A stretch of 64,000 nucleotides of DNA from GCA-002713455 sp964428745 (GCA_964428745.1 CAYRYZ010000003.1:1-64000); one strand, 5' to 3'; positions 43,323 through 53,022 are shown, counted from the first letter of the stretch. Translations and numbers: made by a program. The notes: generated from the sequence alone by a model not told the origin.

Positions 43323-44699
43323 TTATTTTTGAGTTATTTTGGGACCAGTTGGAGTGTCTTTAACATTCCAACCATTAATGTTGAGTTCTTTTCTAATTTC
43401 GTCTGATTTAGCCCAATCGTTATTTTTTCTTGCCCTCTCTCTTTTTTTGACTAATTCAATGATATTTTTTGGTATTTCAAATTTCTCATAAAGAACACCA
43501 AAAATAGAATTAAAAAATGTGATGAAGTGCTTCCCTTTCTGAATATCAGATTTTGAGAACTCATTCTTATCTAATTTTGCATTAGTTTTTCGCAACCATT
43601 CAAATAACACGGCGAGTGCTGCTGGTGAATCCAAATCGTTCTCTAAAGCAGATATAAAGTTATCTGCATCACTGGGTAAATCATCGGACTCAGATTCTTC
43701 AAATTCTTCAAGTCTATCTTTCAATTCCGTAATTCTTTGGATAGCCATTTTGGCTTCATATTTTTTATCTAAAGTAAAATTTACTTTGGATCTATAGTGA
43801 GAACTAAGTGCGATATATCTAAATTCCTCTATTGTCATTCCCTCGTCAATTAAATCATTTAAGCAATAGAAGTTACCTAATGACTTACTCATTTTCCCTC
43901 CATCAACAATCAAAAACTCACAATGCATCCAATAATTAACGAAAGGTTTATTAGTAGCGCATATAGATTGAGCAATTTCATTTTCATGATGTGGAAATTT
44001 ATTATCTACTCCACCACAGTGAATATCAAAATGAGAGCCAAGGTGTTCGATAGACATTGCAGAACATTCTATATGCCAACCAGGCCTACCGGGGCCCCAA
44101 GGTGAATCCCACTTAACATTTCCATCTTCTTTTTTATACGCTTTCCAAAGTGCAAAATCGCTAGGATTATCTAAATTATATTCATCAGAAACTACTCTTT
44201 CCCCTCTGACACCTTGCTTCATATCAATATTGCTTAATGCTCCATAATTTTTATATGAATCAATTGCAAAAAATACTGAACCTTCATCAGTAGGATAAGC
44301 ATAGCCTTTATCAATAAGCACTTGAATCATTTTGATCATCTGATCTATATGATCTGTTGCACGTGGGAACTGGTCAGGAGGCAGAATTGATAGACTTTTT
44401 AAATCATCTTTGAAATTTGATATATAATAATTAGTTATTTCCTTAAGAGATTTTTTTTCTGTATTGGATTTTTTTATAGTCTTATCATCTACATCAGTAA
44501 TATTCATGACATGATATACATCATATCCCAGAGTTAAAAGCGTTCTTTTTAAAAAATCTTCAAAAAGAAAAGTTCGAAAATTCCCTATATGTGCATTGTC
44601 ATATACTGTTGGGCCACAAGTGTAAAGCTTAACTTTTCCTTTTGTTATGGGGACAAAGTCTTCCTTTTTTTGAGTTATTGAATTATAAAATCGGATCAC
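43323..44699 (-). CDS. cysS: Cysteinyl-tRNA synthetase
   Basis: The 458-residue class I synthetase has the HIGN motif (37-40), KMSKS (269-273) and the zinc ligands Cys28, Cys212 and the HHENE site (237-241) that recognise the cysteine thiol. The C-terminal helical domain binds the anticodon stem. Start is GTG at 44699, overlapping the NusG paralog by 17 bases, so translation is coupled. It ends the ftsK-ddl-cysS run before the tRNA operon promoter. Confidence 0.97.
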   Translation of the reverse strand: MIRFYNSITQKKEDFVPITKGKVKLYTCGPTVYDNAHIGNFRTFLFEDFLKRTLLTLGYDVYHVMNITDVDDKTIKKSNTEKKSLKEITNYYISNFKDDLKSLSILPPDQFPRATDHIDQMIKMIQVLIDKGYAYPTDEGSVFFAIDSYKNYGALSNIDMKQGVRGERVVSDEYNLDNPSDFALWKAYKKEDGNVKWDSPWGPGRPGWHIECSAMSIEHLGSHFDIHCGGVDNKFPHHENEIAQSICATNKPFVNYWMHCEFLIVDGGKMSKSLGNFYCLNDLIDEGMTIEEFRYIALSSHYRSKVNFTLDKKYEAKMAIQRITELKDRLEEFEESESDDLPSDADNFISALENDLDSPAALAVLFEWLRKTNAKLDKNEFSKSDIQKGKHFITFFNSIFGVLYEKFEIPKNIIELVKKRERARKNNDWAKSDEIRKELNINGWNVKDTPTGPKITQK

Positions 44700-45198
44700 T
44701 TTTACTTTTTATATTTTTTATGAATCTTGTGTCAATATCAATTGACAATGCTTGTTGAATAGCATCGATTTTTATGACTAATCTGTCTTTGCCTTTTAAT
44801 TTTACAACAATTCCCTTAACACCTGCCATGGGGCCTTCAATCACTTCTACTGCATTACCAGCGGCAAAATACTCAGCTGGTGTTAATTGATATCCTCCAT
44901 CAATTGCAAGCTTGATTGCAGTAATAACTTCATCTTGGACTATCGCAATTTCTTCACCAAACTTAACTAAAGAACTAACTCCATGTGTTTGCAAAACAAA
45001 TATTGAATTTTTTATTTCAACTCTTGCAAATAAATAACTAGAAAAAAGTGGGAACTCTACCCATTTTTTCCGATCAGACCATTTCCTGCGCTCTTTCAGC
45101 AATGGCAAGTATGCCTCAATACCTTTTACTATTAATTGAGCATATGCAATTTTTTCAGATCTTGGTTTAGATCTAACGACTATCCAATTTTTTAACAT
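44683..45198 (-). CDS. UpxY-type NusG paralog, antitermination factor
   Basis: The 171-residue protein has an NGN domain beginning WIVVRSKPRSEKIAYAQL, with the EAYLPLLKERRKWSDR and FPLFSSYLFARV strands, and a KOW domain with NAVEVIEGPMAGVKGIVV. This is the layout of NusG specialised paralogs (RfaH, UpxY, LoaP), which act on selected operons such as capsule clusters. Here no polysaccharide cluster is adjacent; the neighbours are ddl (1-base overlap) and cysS (17-base overlap). Its target is unknown. Confidence 0.9.
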   Translation of the reverse strand: MLKNWIVVRSKPRSEKIAYAQLIVKGIEAYLPLLKERRKWSDRKKWVEFPLFSSYLFARVEIKNSIFVLQTHGVSSLVKFGEEIAIVQDEVITAIKLAIDGGYQLTPAEYFAAGNAVEVIEGPMAGVKGIVVKLKGKDRLVIKIDAIQQALSIDIDTRFIKNIKSKSDPIL

Positions 45199-46097
45199 CA
45201 GCCTTTTAATGATTCATCAATTATAATTTGAATTAACATTTTGAAGTCCATTCCGGCCGCACCGACTGATTTTGGGATTAAACTTGTTTCAGTCATACCT
45301 GGCAAGGTATTTACTTCTAGAAACCATGGGTTTAATTCTTCATCCAAAATAAAATCGACACGAGAATAATGTCGACATCCCAAAAGACTGTGAATCATCA
45401 AAGCTATATTTTGAATTTTTACTGTTAATTCATTGCTTAATTCTGCTGGGCAGGAATATTCAGCCATGCCTTTTGTATATTTACATTCATAATCATATAA
45501 ATCATTCGTAGGTATAATTTCTACAATTGGGTAGGCCTTATTTCCAACAATGGTAACCGTAATTTCACGCCCAGAAATAAAGGCCTCAATCAAAACAACC
45601 TTTGAATATTTTCTAGCTAAAGTAACAGCTTCTTCTAATTCTTTATTACTTTTGACCACTGTAAGACCAATGGTACTTCCCTGATCATTGGGTTTTACTA
45701 TCAAAGGATAATCTATTCCAATATTTGTTGGATTTTTTTCAACGCTATCAATTGAAACCCAATTAGGGGTTAATATATTTTTTCGACTTACTAAGGCTTT
45801 ACTTACTCTCTTATCCATACAAATAGCTGAAGATTCATTATTAGACCCAGTAAATCTCTTCCCCATAGACTGCAGTAAGCCTTGAATAACGCCATTTTCC
45901 CCATCACCTCCATGGAGTCCATTAAAAACTAAATCAACAGATTTTATTTTTTTTAAGAGATGAGAAATGCCATCTTTGGGATCTATGTTAACAACATCAT
46001 ATCCAAGTTGCTGACATGCTGAAATAATGGCCTTTCCTGACTTGAGTGAAATGTCACGTTCTGGAGAACTTCCTCCAAGTAATACACCAATTTTCAT
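45198..46097 (-). CDS. ddl: D-alanine--D-alanine ligase
   Basis: The 299-residue ATP-grasp enzyme makes the D-Ala-D-Ala dipeptide for peptidoglycan. Visible are the N-terminal LGGSSPERDISLKSG, the lid GLHGGDGENGVIQG, NDQGSTIGLTVV and the C-terminal metal-binding site LEVNTLPGMTETSLIPK. It overlaps the phosphatase and NusG-paralog genes by one base each, so the three are translationally coupled. Confidence 0.96.
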   Translation of the reverse strand: MKIGVLLGGSSPERDISLKSGKAIISACQQLGYDVVNIDPKDGISHLLKKIKSVDLVFNGLHGGDGENGVIQGLLQSMGKRFTGSNNESSAICMDKRVSKALVSRKNILTPNWVSIDSVEKNPTNIGIDYPLIVKPNDQGSTIGLTVVKSNKELEEAVTLARKYSKVVLIEAFISGREITVTIVGNKAYPIVEIIPTNDLYDYECKYTKGMAEYSCPAELSNELTVKIQNIALMIHSLLGCRHYSRVDFILDEELNPWFLEVNTLPGMTETSLIPKSVGAAGMDFKMLIQIIIDESLKG

Positions 46098-46797
46098 TAG
46101 TGTGATTCTTTCAACAATATTGCACCTGCCATAAGATCATCAACAATATATTTTGGTTTTAATTCCTTCAAATTAAGACTGGAATCATTTCCCTTACCCG
46201 TTAATACAAGCATTGTATCCATATTCAAATTTAATCCAGCTTCAATATCGGAAACAGCATCTCCTATCATTATTGAATTAGTAAGATTTATATTGTGATC
46301 GGCAGCAGCAGCTTGGAACATTCCACTCCCAGGTTTACGATTAACCGTTGGATTATCAGGGTGGTCAGAACAATAGTAAATACCTAATAGGTTTAATTGA
46401 TTCTGATAAAATTCGTTTAGAATGNNNNNNNNNNNNNNNNNNNNNNNNNNNNNNNNNNNNNNNNNNNNNNNNNNNNNNNNNNNNNNNNNNNNNNNNNNNN
46501 NNNNNNNNNNNNNNNNNNNNNNNNACAATAGTAAATACCTAATAGGTTTAATTGATTCTGATAAAATTCGTTTAGAATGAAATTGTGGATTTTGCTTAGA
46601 TCATCGAGCTTAATTTTTCCTCTTGCCAAACCAGATTGATTAGTAATGATACAAAATCTAGAACCACATCTACTCATTTCTTTTAAAGCAGGCATTGTAA
46701 AATCATAGAATTCAAACTGATCTAATGAATTAATATATCCAGTGTCTGAATTTAATGTCCCATCACGATCAAGAAAGATAGTATCATATTTTTTCAT
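46097..46797 (-). CDS. HAD-family phosphatase (GmhB/HisB-N-like), split by an assembly gap
   Basis: The ATG at 46797 (MKKYDTIFLDRDGTLN) lies one base after the upstream stop. Motif I is DRDGT, motif II TNQSG, motif III NRKPG and motif IV GDAVSDIEAG, so it belongs to the HAD-IIIA group with D-glycero-D-manno-heptose 1,7-bisphosphate phosphatase. The coding sequence is interrupted by 100 N flanked by identical 55-bp sequences; dropping the N and one copy restores a continuous 181-residue protein. The zinc loop of typical GmhB is shortened, with one Cys left (YYCSDHP), so the substrate is less certain. Confidence 0.85.
46370..46424. repeat. Left copy of gap-flanking 55-bp direct repeat
   Basis: Identical to 46525-46579. 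It is most likely the same genomic segment present at the ends of two contigs that were joined without recognising their overlap. It encodes the peptide ILNEFYQNQLNLLGIYYC, seen twice. Confidence 0.9.
46425..46524. other. Assembly gap of exactly 100 N
   Basis: The run is a round 100 bases, a common default for a gap of unknown size. Both sides match over 55 bp, so the true gap is probably negative. Confidence 0.97.
46525..46579. repeat. Right copy of gap-flanking 55-bp direct repeat
   Basis: Identical to 46370-46424. It begins at the first base after the N run, as expected for a contig end. Confidence 0.9.
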
Positions 46798-46798
46798 T

Positions 46799-47761
46799 TT
46801 ATTTTTTTTCTGAAGAAATATCATTGAGCCTTACTGAACTTTTAATAAGGAAAATGGCGCCTATAGTAATCAATGGTAAAAACCCAACAGCATGCAATAC
46901 TACTGCAAAAGATTGAGATACTGTACGATCTAAAAAAAACAATTCTGTTAAAACATAAATAGCTGCAGCATGATAAGTCCCAATTGCAGACGGAGCTGAA
47001 GGTACAGCTATTGCCAATGATGTAAATATAAGAATAACGCCAATGCCAATCCAATCAAGGCCAATTCCTAAAGCTAAACCAACAATCCAAGTAATTAGAT
47101 AATAAATACCCCAAATCAATATCGTTAGCAGAATAATCACTCCGGTATTTTGCATGTCCTTTATAGATGTTAAGCCATCTAATATACTTTTAATGATTTG
47201 TTTTATTTTTTGATAACCTGGGAAATTTTCTATAGACTTAATTAAGGTTGATTGTTTTATACTTAATAAAATAATAAATCCTAAAATCAATAAAGTTACT
47301 AACCCAACATAAAACATAATTTTCTTAGTATCATCAGCAAAGGGATATAGCAAAGTAAAGAAAAACATAGTTAGAACTAATCCTAGCATATCTATTATTC
47401 GTTCTAAAAGAATGCTCCCAAATGCTTTAGAAGTTTCAATGCTCGACTCTTTTGATAATGCAAATGCCCTTAATAATTCACCCATTCTAAATGGTAAAAT
47501 AGCATTACCAAAATAACCAATCATAGTTACAGAAAATAATTTATGGATTTTTATTAACTCAATTGATTTAATCATAAACTGCCACCTTATTGCACGAACA
47601 ATCACTGATAGAATTAATAGAAGCATGCCTATGAAAATCCAAGTAATATTAGAAGAACTTAAATGAAACAAAAGTTGATTAAGATTTACATTATGAAAAG
47701 AATAATAGAGCCCAAGGACACTAATAACAATACTTACAAATAACTTAGTCCACTTATTCAC
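46799..47761 (-). CDS. Lysylphosphatidylglycerol-synthase-type membrane protein (UPF0104)
   Basis: The 320-residue integral membrane protein has about eight hydrophobic helices and the family signature RAIRWQFMI, GYFGNAILPFRMGELLRA and PSAPSAIGTYHAA. The family is the flippase-like membrane part of MprF and occurs alone in many bacteria; lone versions lack the aminoacyl-transferase domain, as here. It may move lipids or lipid-linked substrates. Start is GTG, overlapping the lolA-like gene by 8 bases. Confidence 0.85.
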   Translation of the reverse strand: MNKWTKLFVSIVISVLGLYYSFHNVNLNQLLFHLSSSNITWIFIGMLLLILSVIVRAIRWQFMIKSIELIKIHKLFSVTMIGYFGNAILPFRMGELLRAFALSKESSIETSKAFGSILLERIIDMLGLVLTMFFFTLLYPFADDTKKIMFYVGLVTLLILGFIILLSIKQSTLIKSIENFPGYQKIKQIIKSILDGLTSIKDMQNTGVIILLTILIWGIYYLITWIVGLALGIGLDWIGIGVILIFTSLAIAVPSAPSAIGTYHAAAIYVLTELFFLDRTVSQSFAVVLHAVGFLPLITIGAIFLIKSSVRLNDISSEKK

Positions 47762-48332
47762 GAAGATCTATAACTTCTGGATTTACAGGGTTGAAATTGC
47801 TGTAAAGGCTTAAGCCACCTATTGTGAATTTATTTATTTCAAGTGAAACAAATTGGTCGGGTCCATAGGCAATCTTTATCTCTTTAGGCTCTCCTGTTCG
47901 TAACATCGATAATCTCCCTCCGTAACCCATTTTAGGAATATCAAAGTCAAGAATTATAAGGTCATTTTGTATGATACTCTTACCCAATTCCAGTCCTTTA
48001 AAATCTTTATCAAATAAATCAAAAATAGTAATATTTCCTTTAACTTTACGATCAATAATGAGTTGACTATCTATTTTGTTCCACGTTTTAATAATATCAC
48101 CCTTTACATAAACTGTTTCATTTGGCAGATCTAAAATATATTCATTATTACTTTTTATTTCGATCACACCCCTCTCAATATTGCTTAATTCAAACTGCTT
48201 TTCATGAATAATAACAGAAACTGAGACACCATCAGGTTGATCAATATATTTAATGAATTTATCATACCAAACTTTTGATTGAGCACATACCCCTGAGATT
48301 ATTAGGGTATAAAGAATTATAATCCGAAACAT
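47754..48332 (-). CDS. LolA-like outer-membrane lipoprotein carrier
   Basis: The 192-residue protein has a signal peptide (cleavage near VCAQ, residue 17) and a LolA-like half-barrel: GVIEIKSNNEYILDLPNETV, VKGDIIKTWNKIDSQLIID and IFDLFDKDFKG. LolA carries lipoproteins from the inner to the outer membrane; its place directly behind ftsK is a common arrangement in FCB and other bacteria. Sequence divergence is high, so the role is inferred from fold signals and context. Confidence 0.72.
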   Translation of the reverse strand: MFRIIILYTLIISGVCAQSKVWYDKFIKYIDQPDGVSVSVIIHEKQFELSNIERGVIEIKSNNEYILDLPNETVYVKGDIIKTWNKIDSQLIIDRKVKGNITIFDLFDKDFKGLELGKSIIQNDLIILDFDIPKMGYGGRLSMLRTGEPKEIKIAYGPDQFVSLEINKFTIGGLSLYSNFNPVNPEVIDLRE

Positions 48333-48339
48333 TAGTTAG

Positions 48340-50724
48340 CTATTCAATACTTTCCAAGTAAGATTCATCAACGAGAACTTCACGAGCTTTACTACCTGTA
48401 AAAGGCCCTACAATTCCTGATTGCTCCATTTCATCGATTAATCTTGCAGCTCTAGAATATCCTACTTTTAAACGTCTTTGAATAAGAGAAATTGATCCTT
48501 GCTGATGCATGACCACTAATTTTACTGCTTCATTAAAGAGCTCATCTGACCCATTACCCTCACTACTGTCAACAAGCCCACCAGCACCTAAAGTCTCCCT
48601 AGGGCTAGCAAGCACAAGCTCATCTGCTTTTGATTGATTAGAGACATGATCCATGAGGGCTTCGATTTCTTTTAAATCTAGATAGGCATTATGTAGGCGG
48701 ATAGGTTCCGAAGCTCCATACCCTAAATATAGTAAATCTCCACGACCAATCAGTTTTTCAGCGCCTGACGTATCAATTATTGTTCTTGAATCAATTTTTG
48801 TTGCGACCTGGAATGCTATCCTCGATGGAAAATTGGCTTTAATCACTCCGGTAATTACATCAACCGATGGCCTTTGAGTTGCTACAACTAAATGAATACC
48901 AACAGCCCTAGCCAATTGTGCTAATCGTGCGATTGGCGCCTCAACTTCTTTAGCATTAAGCATCATCAAGTCAGCCAATTCATCAATAAGCACTACGATG
49001 AAAGGCATTATATCTTCACCTTTCTCAGTCATTTTACTATTGTATTCTGAGATATTTCTTACAACAGCATCTGCTAAAACATCATATCGTCTACCCATTT
49101 CCTTTTCAACAGCTCGGAGTGCTAAAACTGCGTTTTCAGGTTTAGTAACTATAGGTTCGTCAATATCTTCTATTTTTAATAAATGGTAATCTTTCAGAGA
49201 ACGGTAGACTGCCATCTCAACTTTTTTTGGATCAATAATAACAAATTTTACTTCATCAGGTGTTGCCTGATAAAGTATACTTGCAAGTATAGTATTCATA
49301 CAAACAGATTTTCCTGAACCCGTAGTGCCAGCAATTAACAGATGAGGCATCTGTGCTAAATCGAGGGTTGCTATTTCGCCTGTTGTAGTTTTTCCTAAAG
49401 CAAGAGTTAATTTTGAATTAGAAGAAGCAAATTTTTCAGAATTAATAACGGATTTAAAGTAAACCATATCTGGATTTTTATTCGGAATTTCTATACCAAC
49501 AGATGACTTTCCTGGGATTGGAGCAATCACACGCACTCTACTAGCTTCCATCACCCTTGCCAAATCATCAGATAAGGCAACAAATTTATTAACGCGAACA
49601 CCTTCGGCTGGCTCAACTTCAAAAAGAGTGATGACTGGGCCGGGGCTTACATTAACAACTTTACCTACGACACCGAATGTTTCCAGTGATTGTTGAAGAA
49701 AATTCGCACGGTCAACAAGTTCATCTCTACTCATACCACTTTGTATGTTAACTGAAGGATTCTCTAATAGATCTGCAGATGGCAATTGATAAGCTTTTTT
49801 AGGGGCTTTTCTATCTTGAATCTCATCTAACTCAACTACATCTTCTTCAATAATTTCTCCTACTTCAATATCCATATCATCATTCGTTTCTTCAATATTA
49901 TCAGAGTCGGATCCATCCATTGAATCAATTGATCCTTCATCTTTATCCGTATCTTTTGATTTATCATCGATTTTATCTGATTGCAATACTTCCTCTTCAG
50001 AGTAATCGGGAACATTGACTATATCTGACACATCTTCAGTTTCGCTAATTTCAGTATTATTCTCTTTTGTATCTTCTTCACCTTCGTCACTATTCAAATC
50101 AATGTTTTCAATCTCCTTAGATCTTTGTGCATCAATTTTTGAAATAAGACTTTGTGTATGACGTCTTTTTTCTTCTTCAATATTTTTCTCATCAGTAACT
50201 AAATTTTTTTCGTCCTGTTTCTTTTTTAGTTTACTTAATAATTCTCGAATTGGATGATAATAACTAAATCCAAAATATCCTCGAATCAATACAAGCCAAA
50301 GCGCTGTAAGCAAGATCATAGTGCCTATGATACCTAGAAAGTCAATAAACATACCTGAAATCAACCCACCGACCATTCCACTCATTCCATACAAGCTCGC
50401 TGCTCCAAAACTAATAGATGACAAAATCATTGCTCCAATAACATATCCAGATAAACGACTTATAGCATCAAAATCTTTATGAGTAAAAAACCATACTCCC
50501 CAAATTATTCCAAGTATAGGCAAGACAAATGACATATAACCAAAACCTAACTTTATAAAATAATAGGCAATCCATAAACCTAAAATCCCTAAAGGGTTCT
50601 CAATTCTTACATTAGGAGAAATGCCAGGGTCTTCATTTGAATTATAACCCAACAAACTGATAATGACCAATAAAGAGACTGCAACTATTAGAATTCCTAA
50701 TATTTCTAATCTTCGTTCTTTCAT
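48340..50724 (-). CDS. ftsK: DNA translocase FtsK/SpoIIIE
   Basis: The 794-residue protein has four membrane helices (about residues 8-150), an acidic linker (about 175-305) rich in Asp and Glu, the motor with Walker A GTTGSGKS (466-473) and Walker B (VVLIDELADL), and a C-terminal winged-helix gamma domain (VGYSRAARLIDEMEQSGIVG) that reads polarity sequences. It pumps chromosomes through the closing septum. The linker is shorter than in E. coli. It lies 8 bases downstream of gcvT. Confidence 0.97.
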   Translation of the reverse strand: MKERRLEILGILIVAVSLLVIISLLGYNSNEDPGISPNVRIENPLGILGLWIAYYFIKLGFGYMSFVLPILGIIWGVWFFTHKDFDAISRLSGYVIGAMILSSISFGAASLYGMSGMVGGLISGMFIDFLGIIGTMILLTALWLVLIRGYFGFSYYHPIRELLSKLKKKQDEKNLVTDEKNIEEEKRRHTQSLISKIDAQRSKEIENIDLNSDEGEEDTKENNTEISETEDVSDIVNVPDYSEEEVLQSDKIDDKSKDTDKDEGSIDSMDGSDSDNIEETNDDMDIEVGEIIEEDVVELDEIQDRKAPKKAYQLPSADLLENPSVNIQSGMSRDELVDRANFLQQSLETFGVVGKVVNVSPGPVITLFEVEPAEGVRVNKFVALSDDLARVMEASRVRVIAPIPGKSSVGIEIPNKNPDMVYFKSVINSEKFASSNSKLTLALGKTTTGEIATLDLAQMPHLLIAGTTGSGKSVCMNTILASILYQATPDEVKFVIIDPKKVEMAVYRSLKDYHLLKIEDIDEPIVTKPENAVLALRAVEKEMGRRYDVLADAVVRNISEYNSKMTEKGEDIMPFIVVLIDELADLMMLNAKEVEAPIARLAQLARAVGIHLVVATQRPSVDVITGVIKANFPSRIAFQVATKIDSRTIIDTSGAEKLIGRGDLLYLGYGASEPIRLHNAYLDLKEIEALMDHVSNQSKADELVLASPRETLGAGGLVDSSEGNGSDELFNEAVKLVVMHQQGSISLIQRRLKVGYSRAARLIDEMEQSGIVGPFTGSKAREVLVDESYLESIE

Positions 50725-50731
50725 ACAAATT

Positions 50732-51820
50732 TTACTTTTTCAAAGTACCTTTCTTATAAAAAGGAGAGTCTACTATTTTACACTTTAATTCTTTATCTCT
50801 AACTAAAAGAGAAAGATTAGTCCCAGATTGTGCAAAGTCATTCGTAACATAAGCTAGACCGATTCCAATTTTCAAGGATGGTGATTGAGTCCCGCTAGTT
50901 ACTTGTCCAACAATAGCGTTATTCTTTAAAAGTTTATAACCTTTCCTAGGTATACCTCTATCAATCATTTGAATGCATACTAAAGAACGGTCGCACGCTC
51001 CATTAAGTGACAGTAGAGCTTCCTTGCCAATAAAGTCATCTTTCTTATCCAATTTTGCAATCCAACCAAGACCTGCTTCAATAGGGTTTGTCCTATCATC
51101 AATATCATTTCCATATAATGGATATTTCATTTCTAAACGAAGTGTATCACGGCATCCAAGACCAACTGGCATAATTGGAGCAGAAGCTTTATTAATAAGC
51201 TTATCCCAAATACGAACTATATTTTCATTATCTGCATAAATTTCAAAACCAAGTTCACCAGTGTAGCCTGTTCTTGCTAGAGTACAGGGAAACCCATCTA
51301 TGGTAGCAACTGCAAATCTATAATAATTCATTTTATTAATATTAATATCTACTAGTGGATCAATTATTTGACGAGAGTTTGGTCCTTGGAGCGCAATAAG
51401 CCCAATTTTTTCACTTAAATCAATTATATTAACATCATCTCGCTTATGAGCCATAAGCCAATCAAAATTTTTTTCAAGATTTGAACAGTTTACAACAAGC
51501 ATAAAATATTCCGGATAACGATAAATAAGTAAGTCATCAACTACACCACCATCTTCAAAACACATTGCAGAATATTGAACTTGCCAAGTTTCCAAAGAAG
51601 AAACATCATTGGTCATTATAAAATTAAGGTAACTTTCGGCCCCAGGACCTGAAATAATAATCTCTCCCATATGACTAACATCAAAAATTCCTGCTGATTG
51701 ACGAACTGCATTATGTTCTTTACTAATGCCTAAATATTGTATTGGCATTTTATAACCTGCAAAGTCTGCTAACTTCGCATCTAGGCTTACATGTTTTCCG
51801 TAAAGAGGAGTTTTTTTCAT
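50732..51820 (-). CDS. gcvT: Glycine cleavage system T protein (aminomethyltransferase)
   Basis: The 362-residue protein transfers the C1 unit from the aminomethyl lipoyl H protein to tetrahydrofolate. It has FDVSHMGEIIISGP near the N-terminus, the folate-binding GYTGELGFEIY and a C-terminal OB-like domain ending in GIGLAYV. The catalytic Asp is in the MTNDVS segment. gcvH and gcvP are not in the window. It overlaps the aminotransferase stop (ATGA). Confidence 0.95.
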   Translation of the reverse strand: MKKTPLYGKHVSLDAKLADFAGYKMPIQYLGISKEHNAVRQSAGIFDVSHMGEIIISGPGAESYLNFIMTNDVSSLETWQVQYSAMCFEDGGVVDDLLIYRYPEYFMLVVNCSNLEKNFDWLMAHKRDDVNIIDLSEKIGLIALQGPNSRQIIDPLVDININKMNYYRFAVATIDGFPCTLARTGYTGELGFEIYADNENIVRIWDKLINKASAPIMPVGLGCRDTLRLEMKYPLYGNDIDDRTNPIEAGLGWIAKLDKKDDFIGKEALLSLNGACDRSLVCIQMIDRGIPRKGYKLLKNNAIVGQVTSGTQSPSLKIGIGLAYVTNDFAQSGTNLSLLVRDKELKCKIVDSPFYKKGTLKK

Positions 51821-53013
51821 TGATTTTCAAAATATGTTTTCAATTTCTTTAACCCTTCATCAATATCTTCTGCAGAAATACCTGAGTATGCAAATCGAAT
51901 AAAAAAGTCGACCTCATTATCTTGAGGTCTACCAAAATGATTCCGAGTACAAAAGGATACATTTGCATTCTCTAAAGCACCTATTTGGAGCTGATCAATT
52001 GTACTGAATCCTTTTTTTCTCATAATTGAAGTTACATTTGGAAATAAATAAAAAGTACATCGTGGCTTTGAGATATCAATACCCTCAATTGCATTAAGTC
52101 CTGAAACAGCTACGTCTCTTCGATTCTTAAGTTTACCTAGGATTTCTTTAGACCCGCTCATGTCACCAGTAAGCGCCTCTACCATAGCCCCTTGAATAAA
52201 ATGAGTTGTACATGATTCTGCATTTATATTTAGCTTAGAAATAATTTTTATTATTTTTTCCGGGCCAATAGACGCACCGACTCTCCAGCCAGTCATAGCA
52301 AATTTCTTTGAAAATGTATACAAAATAACTGTTCTTTCTTTCATATTGGGTATTTCAACAATTGATCTCGCCTTACCTTCATAAATCATTTCAAAATATG
52401 CCTCATCTGATAATACCCAAAGATCATTTGATATAGCAATATCTGCTACTTGCTCCATCTCTTCTTTTGATGATTCTGCTGAAATAGGGTTTTGGTAATT
52501 ATTATATATAATAGCTACTGTTTTATTTGTAATAGATGCTTTTAATTTTTCAATATCTATGTCAAATCCGTTTTCTGTCTCGATATAACTATAAGGCACC
52601 GCTCTTCCTCTTTGGTATTCAATCTGAGATTCATAAATTGGATAGCCAGGGTTCGGGTAAAGAACTTCGTCGCCAGGATTCATTACGGCAGCAATAAATT
52701 TTCCAATAGTTGGCTTACCTCCCGGTTGCACTGCTACATTTTCTGGAGAATAAACTACATTTCTTCTTTGGCCCACATCATGAGCTAGTGCTTCTCGCAA
52801 TGGCAAGATACCTTCCGATGGGCAGTAACCTGTCTTACCATCGCCTACAGCCTTTATCATGGCTTCTACAATATTTGGGGGAGTTTTTAGGTTTATATCT
52901 CCTAAGTGGAATGGATAAACTTTATTACCTTTGTCAGCCCAAATTCGAGCTTGAGCTGATACCGCAAAAGCAGTTTCGGTACCCAAGTTTGCTATTTGTT
53001 TAGCAAAATTCAT
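51817..53013 (-). CDS. Class I/II PLP-dependent aminotransferase
   Basis: The 398-residue fold-type I enzyme has GYCPSEGILPLREA, the aspartate binding the pyridine nitrogen in LSDEAYFEM, the Schiff-base lysine in YTFSKKFAMTGWRVG (Lys236) and the substrate-carboxylate arginine in the C-terminal part (IRFAYSG). The sequence is closest to aspartate/LL-DAP-type aminotransferases; the exact substrate cannot be read. It precedes gcvT. Confidence 0.88.
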   Translation of the reverse strand: MNFAKQIANLGTETAFAVSAQARIWADKGNKVYPFHLGDINLKTPPNIVEAMIKAVGDGKTGYCPSEGILPLREALAHDVGQRRNVVYSPENVAVQPGGKPTIGKFIAAVMNPGDEVLYPNPGYPIYESQIEYQRGRAVPYSYIETENGFDIDIEKLKASITNKTVAIIYNNYQNPISAESSKEEMEQVADIAISNDLWVLSDEAYFEMIYEGKARSIVEIPNMKERTVILYTFSKKFAMTGWRVGASIGPEKIIKIISKLNINAESCTTHFIQGAMVEALTGDMSGSKEILGKLKNRRDVAVSGLNAIEGIDISKPRCTFYLFPNVTSIMRKKGFSTIDQLQIGALENANVSFCTRNHFGRPQDNEVDFFIRFAYSGISAEDIDEGLKKLKTYFENQ

Positions 53014-53022
53014 TTTTCCCCT

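Noticed and set aside
44683..44699. Possible frameshift or fusion between the NusG paralog and cysS
   Set aside because: Both proteins are complete at their conserved ends, and the 17-base overlap is in different frames, so it is ordinary translational coupling.
46370..46579. Direct repeats as a mobile-element target duplication or attachment site
   Set aside because: The repeats touch a run of exactly 100 N and encode the same peptide of one gene; merging them restores the gene, so contig overlap is the simpler explanation.
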